Shown: positions 1 through 12,313, counted from the stretch's first letter. The stretch is DNA of 64,000 nucleotides from Parasitella parasitica (GCA_025201805.1 MU619287.1:91524-155523); one strand, 5' to 3'. The notes: generated by a model from the letters alone, not told the origin. Translations and numbers: made by a program.

Positions 1-205
1 TTTTTTCAGGTGTTCGAAATTGTTCAAATCGCGTACATTATCCAATCAGTTTTGTATGTTCCTTATTGCCATGCTGGTAGTAAAAGGTCTCGATTTAAAA
101 GAGGCATGAAAATTTATTAAAATGAAATATATGTGTATTATTTAAAGCATGTTACAGAATCACTCATCATCAAGCCAAGCTATATCACAGGTCGGTTGAT
201 GTTTG

Positions 206-842
206 TTAGGTAGGTTGTTCATTGCCAACTGTGCCATCTGGAGAGCAAGCTGCTGAACTAGCATCATTTGGCGAATCATGATCATTATCATTAGAAGAAC
301 CAGGGCAATTAGTTGGGTAAGCAGGGACATCGTTTGGTAAAGCAGCATTTGACGAAATTGACTCATCGTCTGGAAAGCTGTCGTTGGCTTGCATAACGGC
401 TGGATCATCAGGCATAATTGCAGGCCATAAATACGTATCTAGTGACAAACATGTTAAAAGGATTTTATGTCACGGAATAGCTGGTGCTTACCCATTGTCT
501 CTGGTGCAATCAGATACTTGATAATCAACGGTGTCATTCTGTTGGCATGCTATATGCGTTAATAAAGCGTTAATCACCCTCTTTGTCTCTTTGCAAAGAA
601 TTCTAGCATTTCTGTGCCTACCTCGAAATGTGCCTCTACCTCCTGCAGTTTCTCTCTTGTTTTTGGCAAATCAATCATGACCACTATATCCACAGCACTC
701 AAGCAGAAGCTGATGTCTTGCAATTTCATATCCACAAGCACATATTGCTCAGTGCGACTTGCATTGTACTTTGCAACATTGTCTTTCAGATCTTGCAAAA
801 ATTTTAAATGGGCACTTTTAATCTATAACTATACTTGGTAGC

Positions 843-900
<58 letters not shown>

Positions 901-2851
901 TTTAGAAAAAAGAAAAAAAAATACCTTTTTCTTCATCATGGCTCCCAAAATGCCAAGAATAGTGGTATTGTCATAATAGGCTATGGCTATCTTGGGACGT
1001 TTGTACGTAAAAAAGACGTGCTCGATATACTCCAGGATAGCATCTTTTTTCGCGTCATTTGTCAATCTAAGCTGTGATTTATCATGTCAGTTGACTACGT
1101 GTCATCCTAAACAATCGAAATGTATACTTGCCAAGTTGTGCTTTTTTACATAGTCATCGAAATCACATTCATCCGATTGCAACGCCATGAAATGTGTTTG
1201 AAATTCTCGTTTGATCTTTGGTTTAATGGTGACAATAATTTCATCTCGGAGTGTATGCGGATACTCGGATTTCATCTCGACGCTTCTCGGGCAGTACCAG
1301 ATCTTTTTGTTCATGAAAAAGTCGAATTCCTCTACATTAGATCGGCCATTGACCATCCAGCCAAACACAGTGCTCTTGGGGTTGCAGTAACGTTGAGTGT
1401 ACAGTTCCAAATCCTTGTGTAATTCTTGGTCGATGGTATTGATAATTGTGTACAAGTCAATGGGTAATGAATAGAGGGCCGTGTCGGATAATATAATTGC
1501 TCTGGGCGTCTTCTTCATCAAGGAGCAGAGATTCCTTGGAAGATTTAGCTGTAAAAATAAGTTAGATCGCTGCCATAGTGCTGTTTACAGAACACGTACA
1601 TCTTTTGATTTCAAATAATGGCCAGCATCACATATCATCACGTTGAATCGTTGATCAGCAATCTTGGTAATGTTGTTGGATATCTTTTTATGGCTTGCAA
1701 TGTAGAATTTCACGGGGCTTCTGTTGAGTATTTCATAGACATCGGCATCGGTGACCTCTTCCTTGATGTCCTCTTCCTCTGATGATCCTTCATCGCTGAC
1801 ATAGTCAGGGTTTTCCAACCTCATCTTCATTTTTTTGGCATAGGGCTGTCGTACTCGAAGACTGGAGGCCTCCTTGTTCTTTGCAGGCTTTTTTGGCGCT
1901 GGTCTTTTTCTCTTCATAACCACAGGGTTCTTTTTGAAGAGCTCTTTCAAGTTGCTATCCAAAATGCATACTTCCTCGTCTTCAAGATCAAGGAAATTCT
2001 GTATTTTTTCTTTCCAAGTGCTGCACAGGATCCCAGGACATGTCAACAGCACGGGCCCCTCATCCTTGTACACATTAGCAAGTGCCAGTGCTTGTTCCTT
2101 CATTCCAATTCCATTTTCATTTCCCATGAAAATACGACCCCTCCTTTCAATTCCCAACCGCACGCCCTCTTGCTGAAAGCGGTTTAATCGAGCTCGCATG
2201 GGTGATTCCACAAATTCGCACCATTTCAGCTCAATTTCACTCACTCTACTGGGGTCGTCTACCGGCTTGTCAGGATGCAGTAGGCTTATCAGAGACTTTG
2301 GAATGGGGTCGATTTCTATGTGGATGTTTGGCAGATTTGTTGGCAGTGCTCTCATGGCATCGTTGTAAATCCGCATCGACGCTGGAATGGTCCACAGTTG
2401 CTTGTCTTTGTCCCATTGAACGCCCGCTATTTTCTTGATGAGAGGATCAATGGTCAAGTTCTTTTGCACTTTGATAGTGATGCAGTTTGCAGAGATGAGA
2501 CTAAACACGACTTTTACTGTTGTACGTGGCAGTGTGATTTCTTTGCTGGGAGTTCTGTAGTAGAAAGGCATAGATGCTGGACGGGAGATGCTTGCCAATG
2601 TGTTTGACGCTTCGTAAGCTTCTACTGGATGCCGGATGAAGGGCATCGCCGAATTGTCCCATTTGAAATAACGGCAGGTGCCTGTCGAGCACTATTGTTG
2701 ATTAGAAACTACAACTTTAGAACGTTTGCAAACAAAACAAAAAAAAAAAAAAAAATTATACCTTCCAGTACCAACGACCTCTGTTTTCACCAGGTGTTTT
2801 TACTTCCAAGCAAAATGGGGGCAAGCCACAGCGACAATTCTCTTTAGGCAT
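206..2851 (-). CDS. GRF zinc finger + HARP + degenerate SNF2 (SMARCAL1/ZRANB3-like) protein, 739 aa
   Basis: Seven exons (2851-2762, 2691-1600, 1548-1150, 1071-925, 822-622, 549-492, 438-206) join in frame to 739 aa. Residues 6-41 form a GRF zinc finger (CRCG...C, NRGRWYW, C...C, FKW) split by the first intron. Residues ~88-145 resemble a HARP domain. The rest follows the SMARCAL1 SNF2 fold to its late YLWP motif (DTYLWPAIM). SMARCAL1-type enzymes are ATP-driven annealing helicases that remodel stalled forks. Here the P-loop reads GNENGIGMK (~residues 219-228) instead of DxGxGKT, DEAH reads DAGH (385-388), motif III reads SDTA, and the R-x-H-R-I-G-Q motif is lost. ATP hydrolysis is therefore unlikely, yet no exon has a stop or frameshift. 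The exon 3 donor (1149) was chosen because it keeps frame. A start at 2851 completes the GRF finger. Likely a DNA-binding pseudo-enzyme; recent decay is the alternative. Confidence 0.82.
845..900. repeat. (CT)n microsatellite inside an intron
   Basis: About 56 bp of almost pure CT dinucleotides with one TT interruption. It lies inside the fourth intron (823-924) of the minus-strand SNF2-like gene and forms an extended polypurine tract in that transcript. It creates spurious Ser/Leu or Arg/Glu reading frames on both strands that are not genes. Confidence 0.95.
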
Positions 2852-3249
2852 GCTTTGCTATTGTTTGTGCAAGGAAGATAAAGGAGCATTGGAAAAATGT
2901 CAAATCTACAGGCTTTTTTCAACACATGTTCAATAACCGACAATTCAAAGCTTTTTTTTTTGGGGGGTGGGGCGGCGGCGGGGGGCAATCAATCAGGGTG
3001 GAAAGGCTCACTAAATTATGATTGGGCTCGAGTAAAAAACGCTGCACCTGGATCAACTGGTTATCAGCAAGTTTTATGCTTGGGAGTGGGGCTAATTTAT
3101 CATGCAACCGACTCTACTTCTTTATGGGATTTGATAGATCATTTACAGCAAGCAATTTTGATGTGACTTGAAAAAAGCAAAATGTTGTTATGGAAGCACC
3201 TTTTTAATCTTTGTTCAAATACTCTGGACAAAAACAGTTTCCATAATAG
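2852..3249. promoter_or_regulatory. Divergent promoter region with G-quadruplex-like tract
   Basis: 398 bp separate the start codons of the SNF2-like gene (minus) and the RdRP gene (plus), so both promoters must lie here or overlap the genes. A T9-10 tract runs into a G-rich block at 2962-2985 (G6-T-G4, two GGC units, then G6), the most G-rich stretch noticed in this AT-rich window and able in principle to form a G-quadruplex. An open frame at 2897-3166 resembles no known protein and is ignored. No clear TATA box was seen for either gene. Confidence 0.5.
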
Positions 3250-6200
3250 ATGTCTTTATCATCCATTTCAAGCTTTGGTGAGGGGGGAGGCTACGGTCCA
3301 ACAAAGCAGCGCCGTCAGCTAACATTGCAGTTTTAGATGAGAACGCCTACTGCTATCTATTGTCAAATATAAGCCCTCAGACCGACAGAGACTCCTTGTG
3401 GAGGGTGTTTGGCGCTTTTGGCCCCATCGTACAGCTCGAAATGAAAACGGGGCCATTGAGCAAGGCAGCCATTATTTACAAGTAAGCACATGCATCACTG
3501 AAACCATCTGCTCCAAGCTGAATGCCTTTGAAGCTCGCAGCCTTCAGACCATCTGTTTACGCAAAAGATCTACATTGACAATCGCCTTATACCCATTGTT
3601 CCGCTTCGGATATCCGAGTACATTGCCGATTTCAGCAGACCTATACCAGTGAATACGCTTTCTCTTGGAGGCCTAGAGACGCCTCGCTTGTTTATCGAAG
3701 AATGGTCGACAGACCAATACGTGACATTCGACCTCAACCTGAACGACCAGTACATTGACATATTCTTCCAGCATGTGGATGGCTACTACCGATTACGTAT
3801 AGTGTACGACGACGACCATCTGCGAAACAATGTTATACTGCAGCGACATGACAACAAAACATCGCTTACCTTGAGCGGCAAATACCCAGCGTATTTCTGG
3901 AAGTCAAGGATCCCAATGGAGACGCTTGGCGACACATACTACATGAGAGAGTGGGAGCGAGTGACGGAAATCCCACTGGATGGGTTTGCGCAAGACATGG
4001 TGCGCCAAAAGGCAGCGACAAGCAGTGGCAGTGCGGAAGGCAAAGGTCCCATCCTACCCGGTGGGCAGTATCCAGAGCATCACATGAAGCTTAGCATGTG
4101 GACCGTATACCGCCTGGAGTTTGACATCCCACTGAGCAACAAAAGGAATCCAGCATCGCTCTCGCCCAATAATTTGACGCACGAGTCGCTGGAACACAGG
4201 CTAAATCTGGCTATTGGCCAGCATCGACAGCCCGCCATGGAGCAGATCCACGTCAGATCGCCAACCAAGACCATTGACTTTGAGAGACAAATCTCAGGTA
4301 TGTCCTTTGAGGTACGTTATATGATGGAGCACGCTTTCCGTCTCAAGATACTGCGAGAGTACAATGTGGACGGCGACTTTTTTCAAAAGATGCGAGATTT
4401 GCCGCCACAGGTAGCCTGTGTCTTTTTGACCCTGCTGTCGGCTCCCCAACAGCGTGTATACCATCCCGACACGGTAATCCACCACATCTACAGACTGTGC
4501 AAGGAGCAGATTGGCTTTCAGCTGTCTGTGCCCGAAGATCATGCAATGATGAGACGTGTGCTAGTGACGCCGACCTCGGTGTATCCATTGCAGCCCACTG
4601 TGGAGCCCATGAACAACCTGCGGTATCACTTCAAGGAGTATGCAGACCGGTTTCTTTTTGTTCAGTTTACAGACGAAGACCTGAACCCTGTAGCGCCTCT
4701 GGACGACGGTGAGGATGACACGTCTCAGAATGCAGCGTTACTTGATCGCATATACGCCATCTTGCGTCGCGGGCTGAGCGTTGCAGGAAGAGACTTTGAG
4801 TTCTTGAGCACATCGATCCAGGACCTAAGAGTGCATGGATGCTGGTTCTTTGCACCGACAAAGCAGATAAACAGAAACCACATCATGGCCTGGCTGGGCG
4901 ATTTTTCCGAAATAAAGAATATATCAACATTCATCAACTGCTCTGGACAGGTATACACAGGTTCTTTCACGGTAGCAGGCGCTCCCCATTAACCAACACG
5001 ACGCTTTTTGTATAGTCTTTGTCGCCTCGATTAATGAATCTAAAGATCGACGCAGCTGATATCGAACAAGTAGAAGATCATGTCCACAACGGCCATGTCT
5101 TTACCACTGACTGCGGAAAGATGTCGGCCCAAATTGCAAGAGAGATAGCCAAGCACCTGGACATTGCATACACGCCCTCCGTGATCAAGTTCAACCTTAA
5201 CGGTGCCCGGGGTATCCTCATGTTGTCCAACTTTCTGAGCAAGCGTAGGATACAACTGAGGTCAAGTCAAATCCGGTTCGAGAGTACGCAGCTCTGGTTG
5301 GAAGTGGTCAAATACGCAAAGCCCAACAAACTATATCTGAACGAACGCTCCATAACGCTGCTGTCGTCGCTGGGTGTCAACAATTATATCTTTCAAGAAC
5401 TGCTCGAGGAAAACTTGGACTGTTGCGAAAAGTACCCCAACATTGACATGATGGACGTCCATTACTCCAATAGGCGCATGGACCATTTTAGACAGATCCT
5501 CGACTGCAAGTTTCAAGACAAGCACGACCCGTTCATCACCAATTTAGCAGCTAGCTACCAAAACCATGTTCTTGGCTATCTTCGGGAGGGCAAGCTGTAT
5601 ATCCATCAAGGCGTCAGAGTGTTTGCCATTATGGACGAGACGGGGGTGCTGCAGCCTGGCGAGATATTTTTGCAAATCACAGACCCCTCTGGCTTGGCTG
5701 CCAATAGAAAAGTCATCGAGGGCCCCTGTGTCGTGTACAGAGAGTCATCGTGCTTTCCAGGCGATGTTCGTGTCATGGCTGCCATCAACTACCCGCAGCT
5801 TCGACATTACACCAATGTGTTGATATTCTCAGCAACAGATAAATACGATCTTCCGAGCATTTGTTCCAATGACGACCCAGACGAGGATAACTTTCAGTAA
5901 GTCTTTAGCAACGCTCTATATTTGCAGCATGTTCACTGTTTACTGTTCACTGTTCACTCATCCCGTAGTATTACCTGGGATACTCGGCTACTGCCAGAAA
6001 AGCGCAGCGAGTACGCGAGAATCTATCAAACCGCAATGACGCCTCTGCAGTCAAAGAGAATTTCCTTCCGGGAGGCTGCCAAGTTTTTCACGACGTATAT
6101 TTCCAAAGATAAATCCAGAAAGCTGCATGAAGCATTTATTGCAATAGCAGACCGACATAAAGACGGCGTGTTTAATGGTGATTGTATCTATCTCGCCCAG

Positions 6201-7212
6201 CAGATCTCAAGGGCATTAGGTAGTATCGGGGACATATAAACATGGAGTCGGTTTTATCTAACCTTTCAACCCCCCGATAGACTTTGCTAAAACTGGCATG
6301 TATGCTACCGTGAACAGCGATCTTGCGCACTATCCATATCCTGACTTTATGAAACAGCGACCTCTGAAAACATACAGCTCGACCAAGGCACTGGGCATCC
6401 TTTTCCGCGCTACTAAAACCATGTATGACCGGCCACTTTCCAACACGCACTGTGCCTACGACACTCGGCTGTACGTACAAGACATGTACAAGTATATCGT
6501 TGAAGCGCGAAGAGCAAAAGCGAGGTACGACCACAGTTTGCGCCTCTTGCTCGGCCAATACTCTGTCAAGACTGAAGTCGAGTTCCTATCTGGCCATATC
6601 GTCGACTGGCCAAAGTACCTTAACGAGCAGTACCGTCCTTTATTCCTGCAGCAAATCAAGGCCGCCTGCGTTCGCTTTAGAAAACACTGGAAGCAGATAT
6701 TCGATGCACAATGGACGACGGCCAGCCCTAGCAGCAATAATCAGGACCAGTCTGCGCAGATCGAAGCAAAGGCAGCAGCCTGGTATTACGTGACCTACCA
6801 TCCCTCAGAGTACAAGAGCGCTATCATTTATAACAACACGCTACAGAGATACATGAGCTTCCCGTGGGTGGTGGAAAAGTATCTCATCTATATTGCTCAC
6901 AAAAACGACACACGGCCAGATAGGCCCGAGTACAGCCAACCTATTCCTCCTCGCAAGATCCAAGAGCATGCAAAGCTGCATATGGGCCCTGAAACTGAAA
7001 TCTATCTGGCCGAGTCAGATGAAGACGACGAATCCGACGAAGAAGAGGAGGGCGGCAGCAGTGAGGATGATGAAAAGACTGGAAGCAATCAGCACTCTGC
7101 AAGCTCGCGTGGCCTGAATTTGTCTCGCCCTCCGCCCGCCCGCCATGAAGAAGCGGACCAAGTTCCTGTATCAAGTGTAGTAAAACTTGCAGATCTACTA
7201 GACTTGAAGTAA
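3250..7212 (+). CDS. Cellular RNA-dependent RNA polymerase (RNAi pathway type), 1219 aa, altered active-site loop
   Basis: Six exons (3250-3277, 3331-3481, 3534-4950, 5016-5896, 5969-6219, 6281-7212) join in frame. An RRM-like segment (YCYLLSNISP, VFGAFGPI, KIYIDNRLIP) at residues ~15-75 is followed by the cellular RdRP domain: FVQFTDED, GCWFFAPT, GHVFTTDCGKMS, the PGDVRVM region and LDFAKTG near the C-terminal part. An acidic tail precedes the stop. Such enzymes copy RNA into dsRNA for Dicer; Mucor has several. The catalytic loop, normally DxDGD, reads D819-P-D-E-D823: three Asp remain but the Gly is Glu. The usual Lys before the PGD motif (TKNP-like) is YRES here, and KG near the barrel is ARG. 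Activity is uncertain. The second intron acceptor (3533) is the least secure boundary. Confidence 0.88.
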
Positions 7213-7886
7213 TAAATCGTGCTTTTTTTTTTTGCAAGAGTTGAAAAGTTGAGCATCACCATTTAAAAAGAGTAATATCAAGGAACATTAGATGTTTACC
7301 TGCCGTCTAAAACGTGACAAACGATTGCCCTGTGGTCAAAGCAGTACACTGACATGATTTCGTAGCCTTTGGCAGCATTTTATTTTTTTCGTCAAAATTT
7401 GTGATTTTTTCATGAGGGGGTATAAGAAAAAAAAATGGGATTTTCACAAAACGTGGTTTTTAAGCTGAAAAACGAAACATTTTACTATAGTATATATAGA
7501 CCAAAATAAAGCCCCAAGATGTCCTCTTTTATTTGGTTTCTTTGTTTTTTTAGTCTACATTGTGCATTTTTGATTTATCCACAAAAAACGTATTTTTTGG
7601 TTTTTTGACAATTTCAGCATGTTCCACTTTGAATTTTAAACTGAAAAAAATAGAGATTTGTAGTTTGTGTCAAGACTCATATAAAACATTAGCACTACAA
7701 GTATAAATTATATGTGGGGCGGTGAGATAAAATGCTTTAAGTGTGATTAATTTTTACTTTTGGAAAAAAAAAGCCCAAAATCGGCATCATCCAGTACGAA
7801 CAATACTATTTAAAACGCCGCAATTCATTCTGGTGCATTTAACATTTCAGAATTTTTTTTGTTTGCTGTTGTTTTATACATTTGCC
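7213..7886. other. AT-rich intergenic region between RdRP and PIF1 genes
   Basis: 674 bp with many T and A homopolymers and a short TATATATA-like stretch near 7488. It presumably holds the RdRP 3' end and the PIF1 promoter. The open frame continues upstream of the PIF1 ATG, but that part is T-rich and has only a weak start context. No RNA gene was recognised. Confidence 0.4.
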
Positions 7887-10077
7887 ATGTCTCAATCTTC
7901 TGAAGAAAGTGAGGAAAATAAGCAAGGATTCTCCATTGATGAGCACACCTATTATAAATCGAATGCAGCGTTAAACGGTTGGGTTATTCATACGTGCTGG
8001 CCACCAGCTGCAGAGCTGATGCCATTGATTGGCAAAAGAATAACAGACGTACTGCCAGCGTCCTTTGATAATGGAAAGAAGCGCAGAGCCAAAGACAGCG
8101 AATCACTAGCATTACCGCTCGTGGCTGATGACAGAGGATCTGTGAATGCTACTCATCAGCCTCTCGCTGCAAAGAGATTGCGCACATCTCGTTTGCAAGA
8201 GTTGAATGTGGTGCAACCAAATGGACAGGTACGCCAGCACACACATGCTCTTCCAGAATCTTGTATAAAAAGTCCTTTACAACAGCGCTCACAGGCTGGA
8301 ATTGATAAGCTGCAGCGCACTCCAATGCCTACAACTGATGCAACACAACATATGTCAAGACCTGTAGCAAGTATACAAACCCATCAGAGCCAGGCTTCAC
8401 AAAGCCGTCGCCGGGTACTGCCCGAGAGAGGTGTTATTACGCAAGAATCGGTGAGAATCAGGAATTTCAAACCAACGTCTACATCTACAGCAGCCTCTAC
8501 GTCGACATCGACACATCATCAGAAGAATGCAGCAACAAAACGTATACATCGAGCCCAAACTCCATCAGAGGAGGCTCCATTGAAATCAGTTGTGTACGAT
8601 GCCGGTTTATTCGACAACCTATCCAAGGAACAAAAAAAGATCCACAACTACATTGTTCATAAGCACGAGAGCGTATTTTTCACTGGATCAGCTGGCACAG
8701 GCAAATCTGTCTTACTGAAAACACTGATCAATTCGCTTCAGCATATACACGGGCGAGACACGGTTGCAATCACAGCGTCTACAGGCATTGCGGCGTGCAA
8801 CATTGGAGGAGTTACGCTTCACAGCGAACTGGCAATTGGAAGAGGAGACAAAGAGCCAAGCGCATACATTGGCATGATTCGAAACAGCGAAAGAGTGCTG
8901 CAAAAAATCAACCGTTTAAAGGTGCTCGTCATCGACGAGATCTCCATGATTGATGGCCTTCTGTTTGACAAAATAGACCAGGTGTTGCGCACCGTCCGAC
9001 TCAACCAGAGCAAGCCATTTGGGGGGGTTCAGCTAGTTTTATGCGGAGATTTCTATCAGTTACCGCCGATTAGCAGAAGCAATCAAACGCTGCAGTATAC
9101 ATTTCAAGCTCAATGCTGGGATAGAGCCATCAGCAAATGCTTGGAGCTGAAAACTGTGTTTCGACAATCAGATCAACGTAAGATTTTTTCCAAGCCGAAA
9201 TCGCATTACACGAGACGACTAACTTGGGGCCCAATTCACCTACACAGACTTTGCAAGCATGTTGAATGAATTGAGAATAGGCAAAGTTTCAAGCACGACT
9301 GAAAGAGAGCTTCAAGGGCTACGACGAGCCCTTCCCATTATCAACCATATTGAACCGACGCAACTGTAAGTCCTCTCTCTTTTTTTTTTTTTTTTTTTTT
9401 TTGTAGTGGATAAATGGAACCACAGGAATAAAATGCAAAGTTTAGATATCCTCTCAGAAGAGAGCTGGACAAGGCAAATACAGAAAGACTAGATGCCTTA
9501 CCCGGAGAGTCTCACACCTACCTATCAATTGACACAGGCAACATGTATCTATACAAACACTGTATTGCACCAGAGGCAATCACACTAAAAGTAGATGCCC
9601 AAGTCATGCTAGTGAAAAACCTAACTCCCACACTTGTCAATGGATCCAGAGGCGTAGTTGTCAGATTTTCAAACGTCAATGGAGAGATGTTTCCCGTTGT
9701 CAGGTTTTCAAACAACTCAGAGAGGGTGATTACGAGGGATAATTTTACTTTTGAATCGCAAGGTAATGAACATTCACACACTAGCATTACAAGTGCGCAG
9801 CGCCTTATTTCCAACATTTGCAGGCGTCCAAAAAGCTCAGAGAATCCAAATCCCATTGGTCTTGGCTTGGGCGCTCTCCATCCATAAATCGCAAGGCCAA
9901 ACAATCGAGTATCTCAAGGTTGATTTACGGAGCGTGTTTGACTATGGACAAGCCTATGTTGCGCTATCGCGAGCCACATCCATGGACAATCTGCAGGTTT
10001 TGAATTTCTCAAGAGACATTGTCAAGACGCATCCAAAAGTAGCCGAATTCTACCGAAAGCATTTTCACCATATTTAG
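7887..10077 (+). CDS. PIF1: PIF1-family 5'-3' DNA helicase, 659 aa
   Basis: Four exons (7887-9177, 9248-9365, 9446-9762, 9824-10077) join in frame. An unconserved, Ser/Thr/Gln-rich N-terminal half (~1-240) precedes the helicase: Walker A GSAGTGKS at 267-274, ITASTGIAA, Walker [25 protein letters not shown], and the C-terminal IHKSQGQT and YVALSRA motifs. PIF1 helicases unwind G-quadruplexes, displace telomerase and maintain mitochondrial DNA. All catalytic motifs are intact, unlike in the neighbouring SNF2-like gene. There are no zinc knuckles or Rep domain, so this is a cellular PIF1 and not a Helitron helicase. The start is the first ATG after a T-rich leader. No mitochondrial presequence is obvious. 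Confidence 0.9.
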
Positions 10078-10264
10078 CAATTGTACAAAGTAATTGAAAC
10101 ATGGAACTTTCTATTTTTATAAACATTGAAGGGATTTTCTGGTGCTCTTTATATGAATGTCTCAATGCTTAAACGTCCGAAACTCCATCCCAATCGATTG
10201 CTGCAGATTCTATAATATGTAACATATAAAAAGCATCGATTTCTTTGATTTCGCAACTATCTAT

Positions 10265-10305
<41 letters not shown>

Positions 10306-10332
10306 CTTTTGTCTCTTTTTACAAACCAAAGA
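10078..10332. other. Short intergenic region with 37-bp T tract
   Basis: Separates PIF1 from the first peptide transporter. A run of about 37 T lies at 10269-10305 immediately before the transporter start. Such poly(dT) tracts often exclude nucleosomes at fungal promoters; the length itself may be affected by sequencing error. Confidence 0.5.
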
Positions 10333-12265
10333 ATGGCAGCAGTAAATAACAATGTCAATGACGATGTGAAAGACGTAAAGCAGGACGACATCATTTTACG
10401 TGAGCATGAAGAGCAGAATTACCAGGTTGATGAGTATGGTGATCTGCGCCCAGAGCCTACCGAAGAAGACTGGAAAAATCTGAAAGAAGTTGCTGATACT
10501 ATTCCCAAAGCTGCCTACCTTGTCATTCTCGTCGAGTTTTGCGAAAGATTCACCTATTATGGCTTGAGGTCAGGACAATGCGTATGACACTGCTCGCCTA
10601 AAAGTTCTAACCTTTTTTTTTTTTTTTGTAACAGTGGCCCCTTTCAAAACTATATTCAAAATCCAGCGCCAGCGAGCTGTAAGTGTTTTTTTTTTCTCAC
10701 ATTCATTTCCCAGGCTCAATTAAAGCTCATATCTGACATGTACAGACCCTGCCGAATTACCCGGTGCGATGGGCAAAGGGCAGCAAACCGCCACTGCCTT
10801 GACGACCTTCTTCCAGTTCTGGTGCTACATCACTCCCATCATCGGCGCAGTTGTAGCCGACCAGTATTGGGGCAAATACAAGACCATCCTAGTGTTTGCA
10901 TGTATCTATTTCGTCGGTTTGGTCATTTTGACCTTGACATCCATCCCTGCCGCAATCGCCTCCAATGCGTCGTTTCCGGGATTCATCGTTTCCATCATCA
11001 TCATCGGCCTTGCCACTGGCGGCATCAAGTCTAATGTGTCCCCTCTTGTCGCTGAGCAGTACAAGAACACAAGGCCCTTCATCAAGACACTGAAAGCCAA
11101 GCCATCTTCCAAATACACAGCTGACGAGGGCGATTTGCCTGCCCACAGCAATGTCGCACCTGTCGATGTTGAGAGCCGTGTCATTGTGTCGCCTCAAGCC
11201 ACCTACCAAAAGCTGTTCAACATGTTTTATTGGGGCATCAACGTGGGCTCTCTTGCTGCCATCACCACTGTGATTCTAGAAAAGAATGTCGGCTTTTGGC
11301 CTGCCTTTCTCTTGCCCACACTTGTCTTCATTCCTGGTATCTTGATTGTGCTAGCCGGCAAAAAGTATTACGTTCGCAACCCTCCCCGTGGCTCTGTTTT
11401 TGTGGAAGCATTCAAGGTCGTCCGTCTTTCTTTTAAATATGGGCTGGAGGGGTGCAAGCCTTCGGTCCTGAGAAACGAGCATCCGGAACTCGCTGCCAAA
11501 GTAACTTGGGATGATATCTTTGTCGACGAATTGAAGCGTACGTTCAAGGCCTGCATTGTGTTTTGCTGGTACCCCATCTACTGGCTTTGTTACTCGCAAA
11601 TGACCAACAACATGGTGTCCATGGCTGCCACCATGCAAACCGGCAACGTTCCCAACGATATCATGCAAAATATCAACCCCTTGACTCTTGTTATCGTCAT
11701 CCCCATCATGGACAGGTTCTTCTACCCTGCCCTTCGTCGCATGGGCATTAACTTCCGTCCCATGGCTCGTATATCCACTGGTTTCATGTTTGCCGCTTTT
11801 GCCATGGCTTATGCAGCCGGTATACAGTCCTATATCTATATGCAAGGTCCTTACTACGATCATCCCAGCGGCAACGGCAAAAACGATGTATCTGCTGGTT
11901 TGATTGTCCCGGCCTACGTCCTGATTGCCATCTCTGAAATTTTCGCCTCGATTACCGGCCTTGAATACGCTTACAGAAAGGCTCCCGAGAAGATGAAGTC
12001 GTTGGTTATGGCTACGTTCTTGCTGACCAACTGTTTCGGGTCCGTTCTTGGTTTTGCACTCGTTTCAGTTGCGGTTGATCCCAAGCTCAAATGGATGTAC
12101 GCAGGTATTTCTGCTGCGATGGGTGTCTGCTCGCCCCTCTTTTACTTTTGCCATGGCAAGAACGACAAGGTTGATGTCGTTGAAGATAATATGGGTGTCA
12201 GAGATGATCATGACCAAGCCGAGATTATAGCTGAATACGAAGCTGAAATCAAGCCCACAGTTTAA
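10333..12265 (+). CDS. POT/PTR2-family proton-coupled peptide transporter, copy 1 (599 aa)
   Basis: Three exons (10333-10568, 10635-10678, 10746-12265) join in frame. An acidic cytoplasmic N-terminus leads to the family signature EFCERFTYYG at the first membrane helix, then GPFQNYIQ and about 12 hydrophobic helices, including FFQFWCYITPIIGA and GGIKSNVSPLVAEQY. These proteins import di- and tripeptides with protons across the plasma membrane. A near-identical paralogue starts 2.2 kb downstream on the same strand (tandem duplication). This copy keeps an intron after the YYGL motif that the second copy lacks. Its third codon positions are richer in C and G (GCC, ACC, CTC) than those of copy 2, so the two have drifted in base composition despite strong protein similarity. 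A TTG-initiated extension upstream is rejected because an ATG follows. Confidence 0.93.
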
Positions 12266-12282
12266 TAATAGTTTTTTTATTT

Positions 12283-12313
<31 letters not shown>

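Noticed and set aside
829-1077. Ser/Leu and Arg/Glu frames over the CT repeat
   Set aside because: Generated by the microsatellite inside an intron; only the 925-1071 part on the minus strand is a real exon.
2897-3166. 89-codon plus-strand frame in the divergent promoter
   Set aside because: It spans the G-run, has no family resemblance, no splice partner and lies fully between two well-supported starts.
9751-10077. Separate small helicase gene
   Set aside because: The frame is the last PIF1 exon read through its intron; joining at 9762/9824 restores one PIF1 protein.
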